Positions 1-10,248 of a stretch of DNA of 64,000 nt are shown in pieces. The notes beneath the pieces are model-generated. The model did no database searches and was not told the origin of the DNA. It saw nothing but the letters and a program-made list of their open reading frames with translations. The stretch covers positions 6,516,001 through 6,580,000 of the forward strand of contig NC_064214.1 in the NCBI RefSeq assembly GCF_023101765.2. The letters are read 5' to 3'. The stretch is from Spodoptera frugiperda. Lineage: Eukaryota; Arthropoda; Insecta; Lepidoptera; Noctuidae. Position 1 is the first letter of the stretch, and every line of letters begins with the position of its first letter. The position numbers and the translations under genes were made by a program.

Positions 1-1857
1 GTAAAGAGTAAGTTGGTGGTAATCTCTGTTGCCACCCATTCTGTTGCCACCCGTTCTGTTGCTCATTGCAAACTCCGAACATAATTATAATCAAAGTATT
101 TTTGGCGACTCCAACTTCAGAGCGTAGGAGACGTCATAAATAATTAACAAGTTCAAATGGCGGGATCTTGTTTTTATTTTAATGGCTTTCTCATTTAATG
201 GCTCATATATTATACGAATTTAAATTTAATATGACCTTTATTACTTAAAATTAGGTCACTCAGTTAATCAAATATGTAAATTTCATCTAAATATTGTTTT
301 AATTATAAATTATTCTGAACATAGAATAAATTTGTCAATATTTGATAGTAATATTATTTTAGCAACACGGCAATAACAACTTAAATAAGGTCACCTCCGA
401 ATTAAATAAGGGCAGGAGATAATTTAATACTTGAATGCAAAATACGACGTACAAATGTGATCCCTTGACAAGGAGTCGTGTGATTCGTGGGGATACAAGC
501 AATTATCCCTCGCGACAACTTGAATGAAATCTTGAAATTAACAAATACGAGTGACAGCGCGCCACCTGAGGCCGACACGCGACGCGCCGTGATTTGCATA
601 CTGTTTGTGTTGCTACACGCCACACGCTACACGCCGGGCGGCCGCTGGGCCAATGTTGGGAGGCGGGTGAAAGACATCTGTCATAAACGTTGATTACGGA
701 ATAAATACAGGTGTTGTTATACTGAAACGGATAATTGGGCTTGTTTATGGCTTGTAAAGTACAAAATATGAAAAATACCAATGGATTGCACCTAAACCAA
801 CATTTAAAAACTAAAAGCTACGTCAGGCTTGAATGTGCTAACGTCCAATACCAATATTTACCAAATTGGTAAAAAAATAAAGTAAACAAGAAATTTTAGA
901 GCAAAATAATCAAGACTTTAAAAAATTTTCACCAAAACCTTTTCAATTTAGACGTCCCCAGCGAACTCAATTTTGCTAACAAAACATTGGTTAAGCGTGT
1001 ATCGTATGCGAGCGATTTTGGGCAAACATTGGCGCCAACGTGGTGTCGTCAGCCAACGTAATATGCCGCAGCCGTGTTTACAGAACTAAGACATGTCCCG
1101 AGATGTATCTGACAACACAAACATAACTTGATTATTTAAGTTACGAACATTTATTGCGTTCGATGGTACACAGATTTTGATATGCAAACATGTTGAGGTA
1201 ACTGTGTCATCTTGTTATACGCACATATTCAGAACATACCTACGTAGGTACAGAACGTATTGTGTACGGTTTTGGTTTCATTATTTTATAAACCTTAAGG
1301 TCCCTAGATATTTATTCCATTAAAAGTTAATAATTCAGCTTCCTAAACTTATTACAGTAAGCCTGGTAAAATGTTGTTTAAAAATTGCATTATAAGAGTA
1401 AACATAATCTGTGTAATATATTATGTAATTCAACAAATTTAATAAAAATGCTAACAGCCTAATTCTTAAAATAAGATGTTTACTTTTCCTCGAGGGAGGC
1501 CTCATTCTGTACGAATTAGACTCTAAACTGTTTTACTGTTTGCTTAGAGTAAAATGAAAATATAAAACGTGCCTGTTTTACCGACCGATCTCTCAGTTAC
1601 ACAGGTTTTGTTGTATTTTGCAACTAGAACAAATTTGTAAACATTACGTTGTAACGCAAATAAAAGTTACAAAAAGTGTCATCAAATATTTTCGTGTACA
1701 CAAAAAGCGAAGACAAAACTTCCAAATATCTCCCTCGTAGGTACGAGTATTACTTTAGTTGGTGACGAGTGCTATAAAAGTTTGCATCGACTGAACAAAC
1801 ACTCTGTATTCAAATCTCGGAGATTAAGAAAACAAAAACAACATATTATTATTGGAA
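1..1857. other. Gene-free AT-rich DNA
   Basis: No coding region, RNA gene or recognisable transposon was seen here. Bases 545-670 form a CpG-richer patch in otherwise AT-rich sequence. The short overlapping open frames over it on both strands have no domain and look like chance. A TATA-like CTATAAAAG occurs at about 1771, but no initiator lies at the expected distance, so I do not call a promoter. Confidence 0.5.
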
Positions 1858-2114
1858 TGTGTCGGTGAGCGCTGTTCGTTTCCGGTTACGTGACGTCACA
1901 CCCGCCGAACCGGAAATAAGAACGGAGCCTTTGCCCGCCCTCTTATAAAGGAAACACGGCAGAGCACATAAAGTTGCGGTGGGGCCACTAGACCGGCGGG
2001 CCACTTGTACCGCATTATTACGAGGAAAACTTTTGCTAAAACTTCTTTATTTGAAAATAAACATTTTGACCAACATTTATTGTCGCCTGAGTGAATCTTT
2101 TGTACTGTTACACG
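1858..2114 (+). promoter_or_regulatory. Promoter-like module, possibly a solo LTR
   Basis: A compact cluster of core elements: TTCCGG (1880-1885), a full CRE palindrome TGACGTCA (1891-1898), CCGGAA (1910-1915), a GC box GCCCGCCC (1933-1940) and a TATA box TATAAAG (1944-1950). An AATAAA lies about 110 bases downstream near 2056. The block starts with TGT at 1858 and a candidate end ...TTACA lies near 2114, the general layout of a retrotransposon LTR. I found no target-site duplication at these ends and no internal retroelement sequence beside it. A cellular promoter is the alternative. The elements are seen; the LTR reading is inference. Confidence 0.35.
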
Positions 2115-2184
2115 GACTTTGGTTGCTTTTGTACACTGTATAAAACAAAGTAAGTAATCGAAAAGTAGGCCTATGCTATACATA

Positions 2185-2345
2185 TCCGGAGCGGTGGACT
2201 ATCTAGCAGGTTTACTTGGGCGCCGGCTTGAAAAGCAGAATTAGGAACGGGTTGGTTTTTAGTCAGTATGAGTCTGACACACCATCTCACCTCGCCCAAG
2301 GCAGGAGACGTCGTTGAATGATTTCACCTCTCAAAAAAAAAAAAA
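2185..2345 (+). mobile_element. SINE-like element with poly(A) tail (family A, copy 1)
   Basis: Contains the phrase GTTTTTAGTCAGT followed by GAGTCTGACAC, a segment CCTCGCCCAAGGC, and a 13-A tail at 2333-2345. The same arrangement recurs at 2792-2859, which shows it is a repeat. From memory it matches an abundant lepidopteran SINE family. The left end is approximate. No coding capacity. Confidence 0.75.
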
Positions 2346-2791
2346 TTATACACCATATCGTCCTATCGTCTTTGGTGTTATACTTGCACAAATCACAATT
2401 ACTTCAAATAAAAATACATGTCATATTATTATTTCAATTTTCTTTAGCACCAACAGATAACATCATATACACGACAAAGACCATTTCTTCATATGCTATT
2501 CTCAAGACAAGATAACAGTAGACTCGCGGGTCTCGGAGCCCAATACGATAAGTCTGCGGTGCAGCAAGAAAATGGAAATGACAGCGATGAAGTTCTTTTG
2601 TGAGTCGAGTCCGCGAGTACCAAGGTTGGGAGGCTTTTGTCTTTTGTCTGTGTGTACCGCAACCTTACATGTTACTAACAGGTACCTGATAGCTCTGCTC
2701 TTCATTCGCTTTGCTTTGACCATTTTATTACACTTTCAAAGCATTTTTGTACAAGAATTTACGATTACTTATGTCTGAATGTATATCTAAT

Positions 2792-2859
2792 TGATTTTTA
2801 GTCAGTAAGAGTCGGACACTCCATCTCGCCTCGCCCGAGCGGGAGAAGTCACTGGAAAA
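2792..2859 (+). mobile_element. Truncated SINE-like element (family A, copy 2)
   Basis: A second, shorter copy of the repeat at 2185-2345, in the same orientation. It shares TTTTTAGTCAGTA, GAGTCGGACACTCC and the CTCGCC..GAAGTCA block. It lacks the left part and has no long A tail. The two copies lie only about 450 bases apart. Confidence 0.7.
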
Positions 2860-3004
2860 AACAGTACACTTTGGAAGATTACAATAGATCTGCCCAAAGT
2901 TTTGTTTCCATAGGTATAATAAACGAGAGAAGAACGACTCCTAGTTTCTCTTTCGCTTCGAGTAAAATTGTTTCCCTGTTTGTTTAATTTTCCAATTAAT
3001 CACA

Positions 3005-3153
3005 GTAAAAGTTTGTTTGTTTGTCCGTCAATCACGCTGAAACTGAATGGATTTTGATGAAATTTGGTATACAGATCAGGTATGACCTGACTTGGGTGAT
3101 AGGATACTTTTTATCACACAGAAACGCGGGCGAAGCCACTGGCAGGAGCTAGT
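3005..3153 (+). mobile_element. Helitron-like 3' end ending in CTAG|T (copy 1)
   Basis: Begins with AAAAGTTTGTTTGTTTGTCC and continues through GGATTTTGATGAAATTTGG to AACGCGGGCGAAGCC, ending GCTAGT with CTAG at 3149-3152. A diverged copy lies at 56,774-56,950. In Lepidoptera this phrase marks the 3' end of very common non-autonomous repeats, and the CTAG terminus after a GC-rich hairpin is the usual Helitron 3' signature. A LINE 3' end is the alternative. No coding capacity. Confidence 0.6.
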
Positions 3154-3586
3154 ACAAAATATCTTATTTAGTCAGGAAAATGTCGGAATAATCTTTTTCC
3201 CTAACTTATTCAAGTGGCAAAAACCGGCGATACTATTTTAATGCTGGATCTTTAATATTAAGATACTTAAATTCTATATTTTAATTTTAAGTGAGGACTT
3301 ATGATCAAAGATCCAGACTTATTAAATTAAAATGGTAAAAACGAGGACGGTTATATTTTCTTCATTTTAACAAGTAAATAATTAATTTATCTAAGAAGAT
3401 TCCTAGAAAACTATAATAAGGAGAATTGTATCAAAGAAATTATTTATTTATTTTAATTAATATTGTTTATGTCGTTTTACCACAGAGTATAAATATATCT
3501 CTAGTTACTTTGGCATGAAATGAAGTGATATTAAAGATAATACCTGGATATGGTATTTGGATCTGGGTATTTAAGTGTGGGAAAAC

Positions 3587-3857
3587 TATGCTTTGGCACG
3601 AATGGGCCGGCTCGACCGGAGTGATACCACGACCTTACTAATCGACGTGAAATAATGCTTGCGTTGTGTGAGTGAGGTTACAGGAGAACCTATTACGCCC
3701 CCCCCTCCTAATTTCCCAACAATCCCTAAATTCCTAATCCTCAAAAGGCAGCAACACACTTGTAACGCCTCTAGTGATTCGGGTGTCCGTGGGCGATGGC
3801 GATTGGTTACCATCAGGCGATAATACTGCTCGTTTACCGGCTTATTAACTAAAAAAA
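3587..3857 (+). mobile_element. SINE-like element (family B, copy 1)
   Basis: A 270-base repeat unit starting TTTGGCACGAATGGGCCGG and ending with TGGTTACCATCAGGCGAT, CTGCTCGTTTACC and a short A run. It matches the copy at 5573-5861 (opposite strand) and the one at 14,224-14,436 (same strand). The three-way agreement in one 64 kb window is direct evidence that it is dispersed. It resembles abundant lepidopteran SINEs. The open frame on its minus strand is spurious. Confidence 0.8.
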
Positions 3858-5572
3858 TGTATTTCTATTCCTAGAAAAGTTGCTTTTGAAGATATTTTTT
3901 CCTCAGTCTCTTTACACAAACATGTTTAAGAATCATTAGTTGTTTTTTGTATCAAAGAGACTTCTAAGTAATAGTGTGTTCATTTATCTTATACAGTTAG
4001 CTCGACCGTATAATAAGATTAGTTTACGTAACGCTACAATAATATCATATGATAAGAACAGAATATTCCATTCCATTTAAGATAGGGTTTTGATTAACAA
4101 ACTGCAGTCGGTCACGTCCCCGTCATCGTTGCACCAGTCTATAGTCTCTGTAAAAGGTCCACGAGCACGCTGTCTGACGATAGTGACGGTGCGGCGAGAG
4201 GCAGGCGATAAAAAATAACGTTAAAATAACTCGTTCCCAAGACCAAAGCACGATGTAAAAACACTACGATATAATATAAAAACACGAAATTCCGCCAGTT
4301 CCTGTAACAATGACGTTCGGGGCATGTCCTCGGGTGCTAAAAGAAATAAACCACACTGCGCTACATTTACAGTAGCCCCCCCCCGCCGCCGCCTGCCGCT
4401 CCGGCCCGCGCCCGCGTCGCTCCACTGCGCTTCGCTTCAAAATTCCCGCTACCTGAAAAGATATATTCTAAATGGATTTAAACCGAGGTAGAAGCAACAC
4501 TTTATATCGCTGAAAGCTGAACAATTTTCGTGATACTAACCGTTTTCTGATATTGCATTGCGGAGTTATTGCTAAGCGTTCCGATTTCAAATGGGTGTTG
4601 GCGAAGCAAATGGATGGAATTATTTTTATCGGACCGCGCCGCGGTGAAATACTAGTGTTTTATTTTATCATGTTAGCTTGTGACTTCTAGTATTTTGGTG
4701 ATCTGTGTTAATAAATGGCGACGTTTTTGTTGGTCTAGTTATGTTAGTTTTCATGCAAACTAGTTCAAACATATAAAAGAAACGACTTCAATTTATAAAA
4801 GTAATGAAGAAACAACAATAGACCGAAACTATGTAATTGGCACAGGGAAATACTATACCTTATCAAGTAGCAAGTAAACAAACAAAATTCCTGCTATTAG
4901 TTACGACACTATCAACATCGTTCAATCACAATCGTTTAGAAGTACATATTTCAAGCAGTTTGTGACCCGAACCAGTGGCATTGCCGACATATTCAGAATG
5001 TTCGCAGGCGACTGCAGAGCGCACGCCGCCCGTCACTTGCACGCGAACCCGCAAAAACTGAGCACGCGATGCAAACACAGCCCTAACTAATACAAATGTA
5101 TTGCAACACTTAGCAATCATTTTGGCACAATTTGTTCCCACAAATCCCTATAAATCCGCGGTTTAATAGATACAGAACATTTAATTAGTTATTATTAACA
5201 TAATCATGATAGATTAAAACCACCGGTCAAAATAGTATTTTATTATAGAGCACATAATTAGTTTATCGTGTCACACATTTTTGAACCAAATCTAATAATA
5301 TAATTTGTCATCACTATTTAATTTTAATTCGATTTAAATACGATTTAACTAGCATGGGAAATAAATTAAAAAGTAGCGGAAAATGAACCTTATTTTCAGT
5401 GCCTGTAGACCTAATCCCTACTGAAGCTGGTGGAGATATGATGTCTGCGAGATAAGTAGGAACAAGATTGATTGGTTAACGATTTAGTATCGCTCTCTCA
5501 GCGCTTGTCTACACACAGCGGCAGTTGATAGAAATGAGACAGGTTACTGATAGCTTTATTAACATAAAATAC
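3858..5572. other. Gene-free DNA with a GC-rich island
   Basis: No gene was recognised. Bases 4371-4440 form a strongly GC-rich island, with nine C in a row at 4376-4384 followed by GCCGCC units, in otherwise AT-rich DNA. On the minus strand CTTTTCAG precedes this island and a frame stays open across it for about 60 codons. Its content is low-complexity Gly/Arg/Ala and the frame has no ATG, so I do not call an exon. Confidence 0.4.
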
Positions 5573-5861
5573 TTTTTTATGGTATAAGCCAGTCAACGAG
5601 CAGACTGTATCACCTGATGGTAAGCAATCGCCGCTGGACATGGACGCCCGAAACACCAAAAGCGTTGCAAATGCGTTGTCGGCCTATTGGCGATTAGAAA
5701 TTTCAGTGTTGTTGGGGAATCGGGGATTGGGAAGGAGGGTAATTGGGCCTCCGGCAACCTCACTCATACAACGACACACAACGCTAACGTTGTTTCACGT
5801 CGGTTTTCTGTGAGACCATGGTGTTACTCCGGTCAGCCCATTCGTGCCGAAACATGGCTCG
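5573..5861 (-). mobile_element. SINE-like element (family B, copy 2)
   Basis: Reverse-complement copy of the repeat at 3587-3857. Read on the minus strand it starts with TTTCGGCACGAATGGGCTG, passes through ACCGACGTGAAACAACG and GAGTGAGGTTGCCGGAGG, and ends with CTTACCATCAGGTGATAC and TATACCATAAAAAA. It looks close to full length. The open frame on the plus strand across it is spurious. Confidence 0.8.
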
Positions 5862-6496
5862 TCCACATTTATCTATCTATTTCTCTATGTATGGTACAAT
5901 TAAGTCCAAATAAAATATGTATGTTTCGAACATCTACGTAAATTACAAACACCAGTACACACGATACCCCTGACGCTAACAAATTTCCTCGATAACTTGT
6001 ATCGACTTTATTAGAAAATTGTTAATTCAGGACTGGTAATGTGTATAGTTCCCATATTGATGGCTTTTTTTCTAAGTTAAATAATTGAAATACTGCATTA
6101 TAATTCCATTAAGTACCTACCGCTTCGTTTTTATAAATTAAAGTAATCAGTAAGCGTGGGTCTCATTTAAAGCTAATAAATTCTAGTGTCGACGTAAGTT
6201 TCTACTAAAATAAAGCCAACTTTAAATCAGTAAGTTTCCTTAACCTCATTTTAATGGCTTCCTAATTTACGTGAAAAAGTCAAAAAGTAAAGTAATTTAC
6301 AAGTTTACAAGTTAAGTGTAGGTTGCTTTGTTTCTCGGCATAATGTCACGCGACTACATTTGTACGACTGCCATACTTTCTGTGTACCTACATAAATAGT
6401 TGTGAATTGTTGTTCTACTAAATTGTACCGTCTTTTTAAAAGAACGAATACAGAATTACTAGTGATTTTATTGTAACTTTCGTGAGACATACTAAA

Positions 6497-6688
6497 TTAA
6501 TTATTATGTTATCGGCTTACTCACGTATCGTTTTGACGAGGAACTCGACTAGTTTCAAGCCATGCTAGAGGCTCATATTCATGAGCAGCATTACGCAACA
6601 CACGACGCGGCGATTGTCGCACTGCTACTGGCGATTCGAGCTACGCGCCCATCGCGCCCTCTGCCTGGAATCGCGCGTACTATCCGGC
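6497..6688 (+). repeat. Left inverted arm of the Penelope-like element
   Basis: A 192-base arm whose reverse complement is present at 7203-7394 with a single mismatch. It contains GGCTTACTCACGTA and GACTAGTTTCAAGCC, phrases that recur in diverged form in the hairpin at 19,164-19,313 and in part near 18,185. The apparent ATG at 6562 lies inside this arm, so the first 40 or so codons of the open frame are arm sequence, not an ancestral protein start. Confidence 0.9.
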
Positions 6689-6689
6689 T

Positions 6690-7266
6690 ACTACTATTAC
6701 GGAACTTATTACGCTCGCCTAAGGATAAGGATCCACTGGCAGTTCCCGGGGTATACATGATACCGTGCGACTGTGGCTCGAGTTACATCGGGGAAACTCG
6801 CCGCAACATCACAACCAGACTCAAGGAACACATACGCAGTGTGAAGAACATGGACACCCATACATCTGCAGTAGCCGAGCATGCTTGTAGCGCGGGCACG
6901 ACTCACTTCCTCCGTTTCGACAAGGTCTCCGTACTAGCGAGGGAGAAATACTTCGTACCACGGAAAGTACGTGAGGCCATCGAAATAAGTCGTCGTCCCA
7001 ACTTCAACAGAGACGGTGGCTGGGCATTACCTCCTGCCTGGAAGCCAAGTCTGCAATCTGCGTCAGCCTACAATGTTGCGGGTCTGGAGTGTGACACAGT
7101 AAGCGCGGTATGTAACACCGTTTTTGCGTCGACCCGAGAATCGAACCCAACACCTGCGCAGCCGCCGGCGAGCGAGTCTAACGAGCCAACATCGTCGCGC
7201 GCGCCGGATAGTACGCGCGATTCCAGGCAGAGGGCGCGATGGGCGCGTGGCTCGAATCGCCAGTAG
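6690..7266 (+). pseudogene. GIY-YIG endonuclease fragment of a Penelope-like retroelement
   Basis: The frame is open from the ATG at 6562 to the stop at 7264-7266 (234 codons), but only the part after about codon 43 is the original element. A linker RSPKDKDP is followed by GVYMIPCDCGSSYIGETRR (codons 63-81), which holds the GIY and YIG motifs and the Cys pair CDC. Next come TTRLKEH (85-90) with the conserved Arg and His, AVAEH (104-107), REAIEI (137-142) with a conserved Glu, and FNRDGGWALP (148-157), with the Asn-Arg typical of the family. WKPSL follows, then a Ser/Pro/Arg-rich tail that runs into the right arm. The domain nicks DNA for target-primed insertion. It is intact at the level of the frame but has no reverse transcriptase, so I call it a fragment. 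Confidence 0.85.
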
Positions 7267-7394
7267 CAGTGCGACAATCGCCGCGTCGTGTGTTGCGTAA
7301 TGCTGCTCATGAATATGAGCCTCTAGCATGGCTTGAAACTAGTCGAGTTCCTCGTCAAAACGATACGTGAGTAAGCCGATAACATAATAATTAA
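7203..7394 (-). repeat. Right inverted arm of the Penelope-like element
   Basis: Reverse complement of 6497-6688 with one mismatch over 192 bases. It directly abuts the 21-base tandem repeat that starts at 7396. The last 20 or so codons of the GIY-YIG frame lie in it. Confidence 0.9.
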
Positions 7395-7395
7395 A

Positions 7396-7458
7396 ATTAC
7401 TAGTATTAAAAGTACTATTACTAGTATTAAAAGTACTATTACTAGTATTAAAAGTCCT
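7396..7458. repeat. Three tandem copies of a 21-base unit
   Basis: The unit ATTACTAGTATTAAAAGTAC plus T is present three times (7396-7416, 7417-7437, 7438-7458), with one change near the end of the third copy. It starts one or two bases after the Penelope-like element ends, so the array may have been the target or may have arisen at insertion. Confidence 0.85.
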
Positions 7459-8154
7459 ATTTTTAGACTGTCTGTTCCAGAAATTATTACAATATTAAAC
7501 TCACTTTACACAAATCAGTTTCTGACTGAACAATCACAGAAATGTCTAGCCGTTCCGTAACAAAACAACTTTAAATTGTATTTATTCCTCAAAAACCAAA
7601 TTAATTTAAAGAAAAGATTACAGCAAGCCAACAAAGAGAATATCAAAATAAAATACTTGACAGGCTCGCGCACAAAACACAAATTTTATATTTTCGCCAT
7701 TTTTAAAAAGATCATGAATTTTATTTAGGAAAAATTCATATCGGGCACTTCATAAATAATAAGTCACTTGACTCTGTAAAGTGGCTGAATTTCAGAGCTT
7801 CGGTGACAAAGAGCCGAGGGATGGCACGGGACGGGAGGGGGCAGGATAGGACGGAGGGGGGGCGCAGGGGGGGGAGTAATTACACTAATGAATATTAACA
7901 GGATACTGTAGTGGTGTGCTGAATCTAATGAAATAAGATAAAAACTGATCCTTTCCATTATAAAATGGCAGTGACACATTAGTAAATTAATTCTCCTCGC
8001 GGAGATAATATTTTTTCAACAAAATCTTGAGTAAAATTTCCTAGATTTTGTTTACGTAACTGTAATATTTTGGTCTACGTAAATGTTTATGGAACATTGT
8101 GTGGTAATTTGATAGCTTAGCGGAATGGTTATAGCGATACCGCTATATTTATTT
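7459..8154. other. Gene-free DNA
   Basis: No gene seen. Bases 7818-7876 are a G-rich patch with runs of up to eight G on the plus strand. The minus-strand open frame across it is proline-rich low complexity and is not supported. Confidence 0.4.
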
Positions 8155-8310
8155 TACGAGAGACGAGAGACAACGGCTCCTGCGTCGATGTGGCCGAGGC
8201 TTGTGGGATTCATTTCCCACCCTGGTCGAGTAGGCGTAATAAACATTTGTATGGTCCGAATATTGTTGTTCCTACGCCTGAGTATCTGTGACTTATAAAG
8301 GTTTGTGAAT
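8155..8310 (+). mobile_element. Degenerate tRNA-derived SINE
   Basis: The segment GTGGCCGAGGCTTGTGGGA followed by TTCATTTCCCACCC resembles a tRNA A-box region, then a decayed B box (the expected GGTTCGATTCC is altered), then an AT-rich tail with ACATTTGTATGGTCCGAATA. This is the usual shape of a tRNA-derived SINE. Both ends are approximate. It is not a functional tRNA gene, since no cloverleaf can be drawn. Confidence 0.6.
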
Positions 8311-9275
8311 GTTACTCTATACCTCTCATCTGTGAAAAGATCTGTGCTTGTACCTATTACTTTATATGAATAATTTTCCCGAGTCTGTTTCAATGTTCTA
8401 AATAAGAGCAATCTCACTCACTGCAATTTAATGACTCACTGATTTCCACAAACCGCTCAATGAGAGCCACTTGTGAGAGCTGCACACACTGAATTACCTA
8501 AAACTGGCTTCAAAATGACTAGCAGCTGAAAACTGAAGCGAATATTAATTTTCATAAACCATGGCTCTTTACACAATGCTGTAAAAGCGTCATAAATCAA
8601 GCTGTAATGAATTGTTGGCCGCTCTCTGTAATTATTATGTTTGATGGTTTAATTTCATTCAGTGAATATTTCATGTGGCATTTGTAACCATAATCTAATG
8701 ACTGTGTATCGTAATTACTGTGTTCAATATTGAACCGTTTGTCAACTTCAGTACGTTTCATTTTGCTTTATTTTCATGTTGCCATTATTTGTCGGAAGGG
8801 TCTACTTGTCAAAAGAAAATTACAACTTTGTCCGTGGCCCAAATGACCTTTACGACAAACTACATATCACGGTAGTCTTAAAAAATAACATCAAGTTTCA
8901 ATCTTTCAACCCTAAAAGTAAATAAAAGTAATAAAACGTGCAACAAAGTAAGGGACCGCGGGACGTTTGGGTTTTATTATCGATACGCGGGCCCCTAAAC
9001 ATGCGAGGCACGTCGCTCGTCGATACCCTTTTATGTGTCGCGTTAGGGCTCACTTTTATGTGATAGTTTAGAAAATGGTTAATTGCTCGGCTATACGGTT
9101 GCTTCAGATGACAGATTCCTAATGTTACTGCCACCGTTTTATTGCGTTACGCTTATGTGGACAATTTTATGGTTTATCTTGTTATGTATTTGCTGAGAAA
9201 CCTTTGTTGTGAACCATTTCATTGTTAGGAAATAAATAACGAATGACTTGATTGGTTCGTTAGATGTGATCATAC
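8311..9275. other. Gene-free DNA
   Basis: No coding region or repeat recognised. The minus-strand open frames here have no domain, and part of one is antisense to the SINE at 8155-8310. Confidence 0.4.
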
Positions 9276-9443
9276 TTTCCTCACGATGTTTTCCTTCACA
9301 GTTTGTCAGTGATGTCTAAATAAACTTAGAAAGTACATATAACTCGGAAAAAGTGACATTGGTACTTGCCGTTGGTAGGTTTCGAACTCACACCCTCGTG
9401 CATGAGAAGCGGACGTCTTAAACCTCCGGGTCACCACGACGGT
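9276..9443 (-). mobile_element. tRNA-derived SINE
   Basis: Read on the minus strand: an A-box-like CGTGGTGACCCGGAGG, then a B box GTGTGAGTTCGAAACC (9378-9394), then CAACGGCAAGTACC, a middle part AGTTATATGTACTTTCTAAG, and an end with GTGAAGGAAAACATCGTGAG. The polymerase III boxes and tRNA-like head followed by an unrelated body are characteristic of a SINE. The sequence phrases are typical of a common lepidopteran family. Confidence 0.8.
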
Positions 9444-9601
9444 AATTTTAGCTAACTGAGAGAAAAAAAATAACACACAGCTGTTTAAATTTTAAGGTCA
9501 CGAGATGAAAACATCAAGATTATTTCCTCATCGCAGCTCAAAATAAATTGAATAGGTGGACAATAATCAAGTAACTCGGTGTCGTATCTCCGATCGATGA
9601 A

Positions 9602-9609
9602 TGACGTCA
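9602..9609. promoter_or_regulatory. CRE palindrome TGACGTCA
   Basis: Full 8-base CREB/ATF consensus palindrome in AT-rich DNA. No promoter elements lie next to it. Confidence 0.4.
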
Positions 9610-9970
9610 TCGAATTACAACGAAAATACCGGAATCTGTGTTAAGCTATAAATAAATCCTTAATCTGTTTGTGTCACTTTATCTCGACATTTGAAAGAAA
9701 TTTCAAAATAGATTGTGAGGTATGAATGGATATTTACGTATCAATCAAAAAACGGAAATCCCGACTGAAACTTTTCGTGTGACTGAAACTTTTTGTATGT
9801 ATACCAAGGTTTTGAGTACTTTTCAAAGAACCTTATCTACATACTTGTTATATGTAGTAGATTGTTTATTAAAACTTACTTCTGAGCTCTTTCACTTCAT
9901 TTCAAAGTTATTTCAATACATAACAATCAATTTCTAGGCAGATATATGTTACGTAGATAATATATCAAAG

Positions 9971-9984
9971 GTTGCCATGGCGAC
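9971..9984. promoter_or_regulatory. X-box-like RFX site
   Basis: GTTGCCATGGCGAC differs by one base from the canonical RFX X-box palindrome GTTGCCATGGCAAC. RFX factors bind such sites, in animals often upstream of ciliary genes. No gene was found beside it, so its use is unknown. Confidence 0.4.
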
Positions 9985-10248
9985 GATTATTGCATCCTCC
10001 TCACTTGCAGTTCAAAGGAAACCCACTCCATGTGGAGACTTATTATAGTGGTCGCCATATAAAGTCCCGGCTCGTGGGAGCTTCTTTGAGCGACATTAAA
10101 AAGATAGCACCTTATCAATTGATCATTCATTTATTTCTTTTACTTGGTTGTTACATTTTTAAATATTAAATTAAAAAGAAAAAAAAAAAAAAAACATTTA
10201 AAAATATAAAAAGCAGTAGCCCACCAGTAACGGGATAAATCCAAGCTA

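Larger units (their letters stand above)
6475..7394 (+). mobile_element. Penelope-like element, 5'-truncated, flanked by long inverted arms
   Basis: Two 192-base arms in inverted orientation (6497-6688 and 7203-7394) flank a segment coding for a GIY-YIG endonuclease domain. By eye the arms differ at one base only, a T/C difference about 40 bases from their inner ends. The left side carries a further 20 bases, AACTTTCGTGAGACATACTA, that recur at a relic near 18,144. Penelope-like elements are retroelements with a reverse transcriptase followed by a GIY-YIG endonuclease, and their insertions often carry inverted or partial terminal copies. No reverse transcriptase is present, so this copy cannot move by itself. 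The near-identical arms suggest a recent insertion or ongoing gene conversion. Confidence 0.85.

Noticed and set aside
4371..4452. Possible minus-strand exon after CTTTTCAG at 4453
   Set aside because: Open frame is Gly/Arg/Ala low complexity across a C run, without ATG or donor.
6497..6560. Complete hammerhead ribozyme core in the Penelope-like arms
   Set aside because: Fragments such as TGACGAG and GAAACTAGTC are present, but I cannot assemble the full CUGANGA...GAAA core with proper stems by eye.
7063..7329. Minus-strand open frame starting with the same residues as the GIY-YIG frame
   Set aside because: It is the inverted right arm read backwards; the identical start is due to the inverted repeat.
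8205..8222. Possible tRNA gene (B-box-like GGGATTCATTTCCCACC)
   Set aside because: No cloverleaf or complete A/B boxes; better explained as a decayed tRNA-derived SINE.
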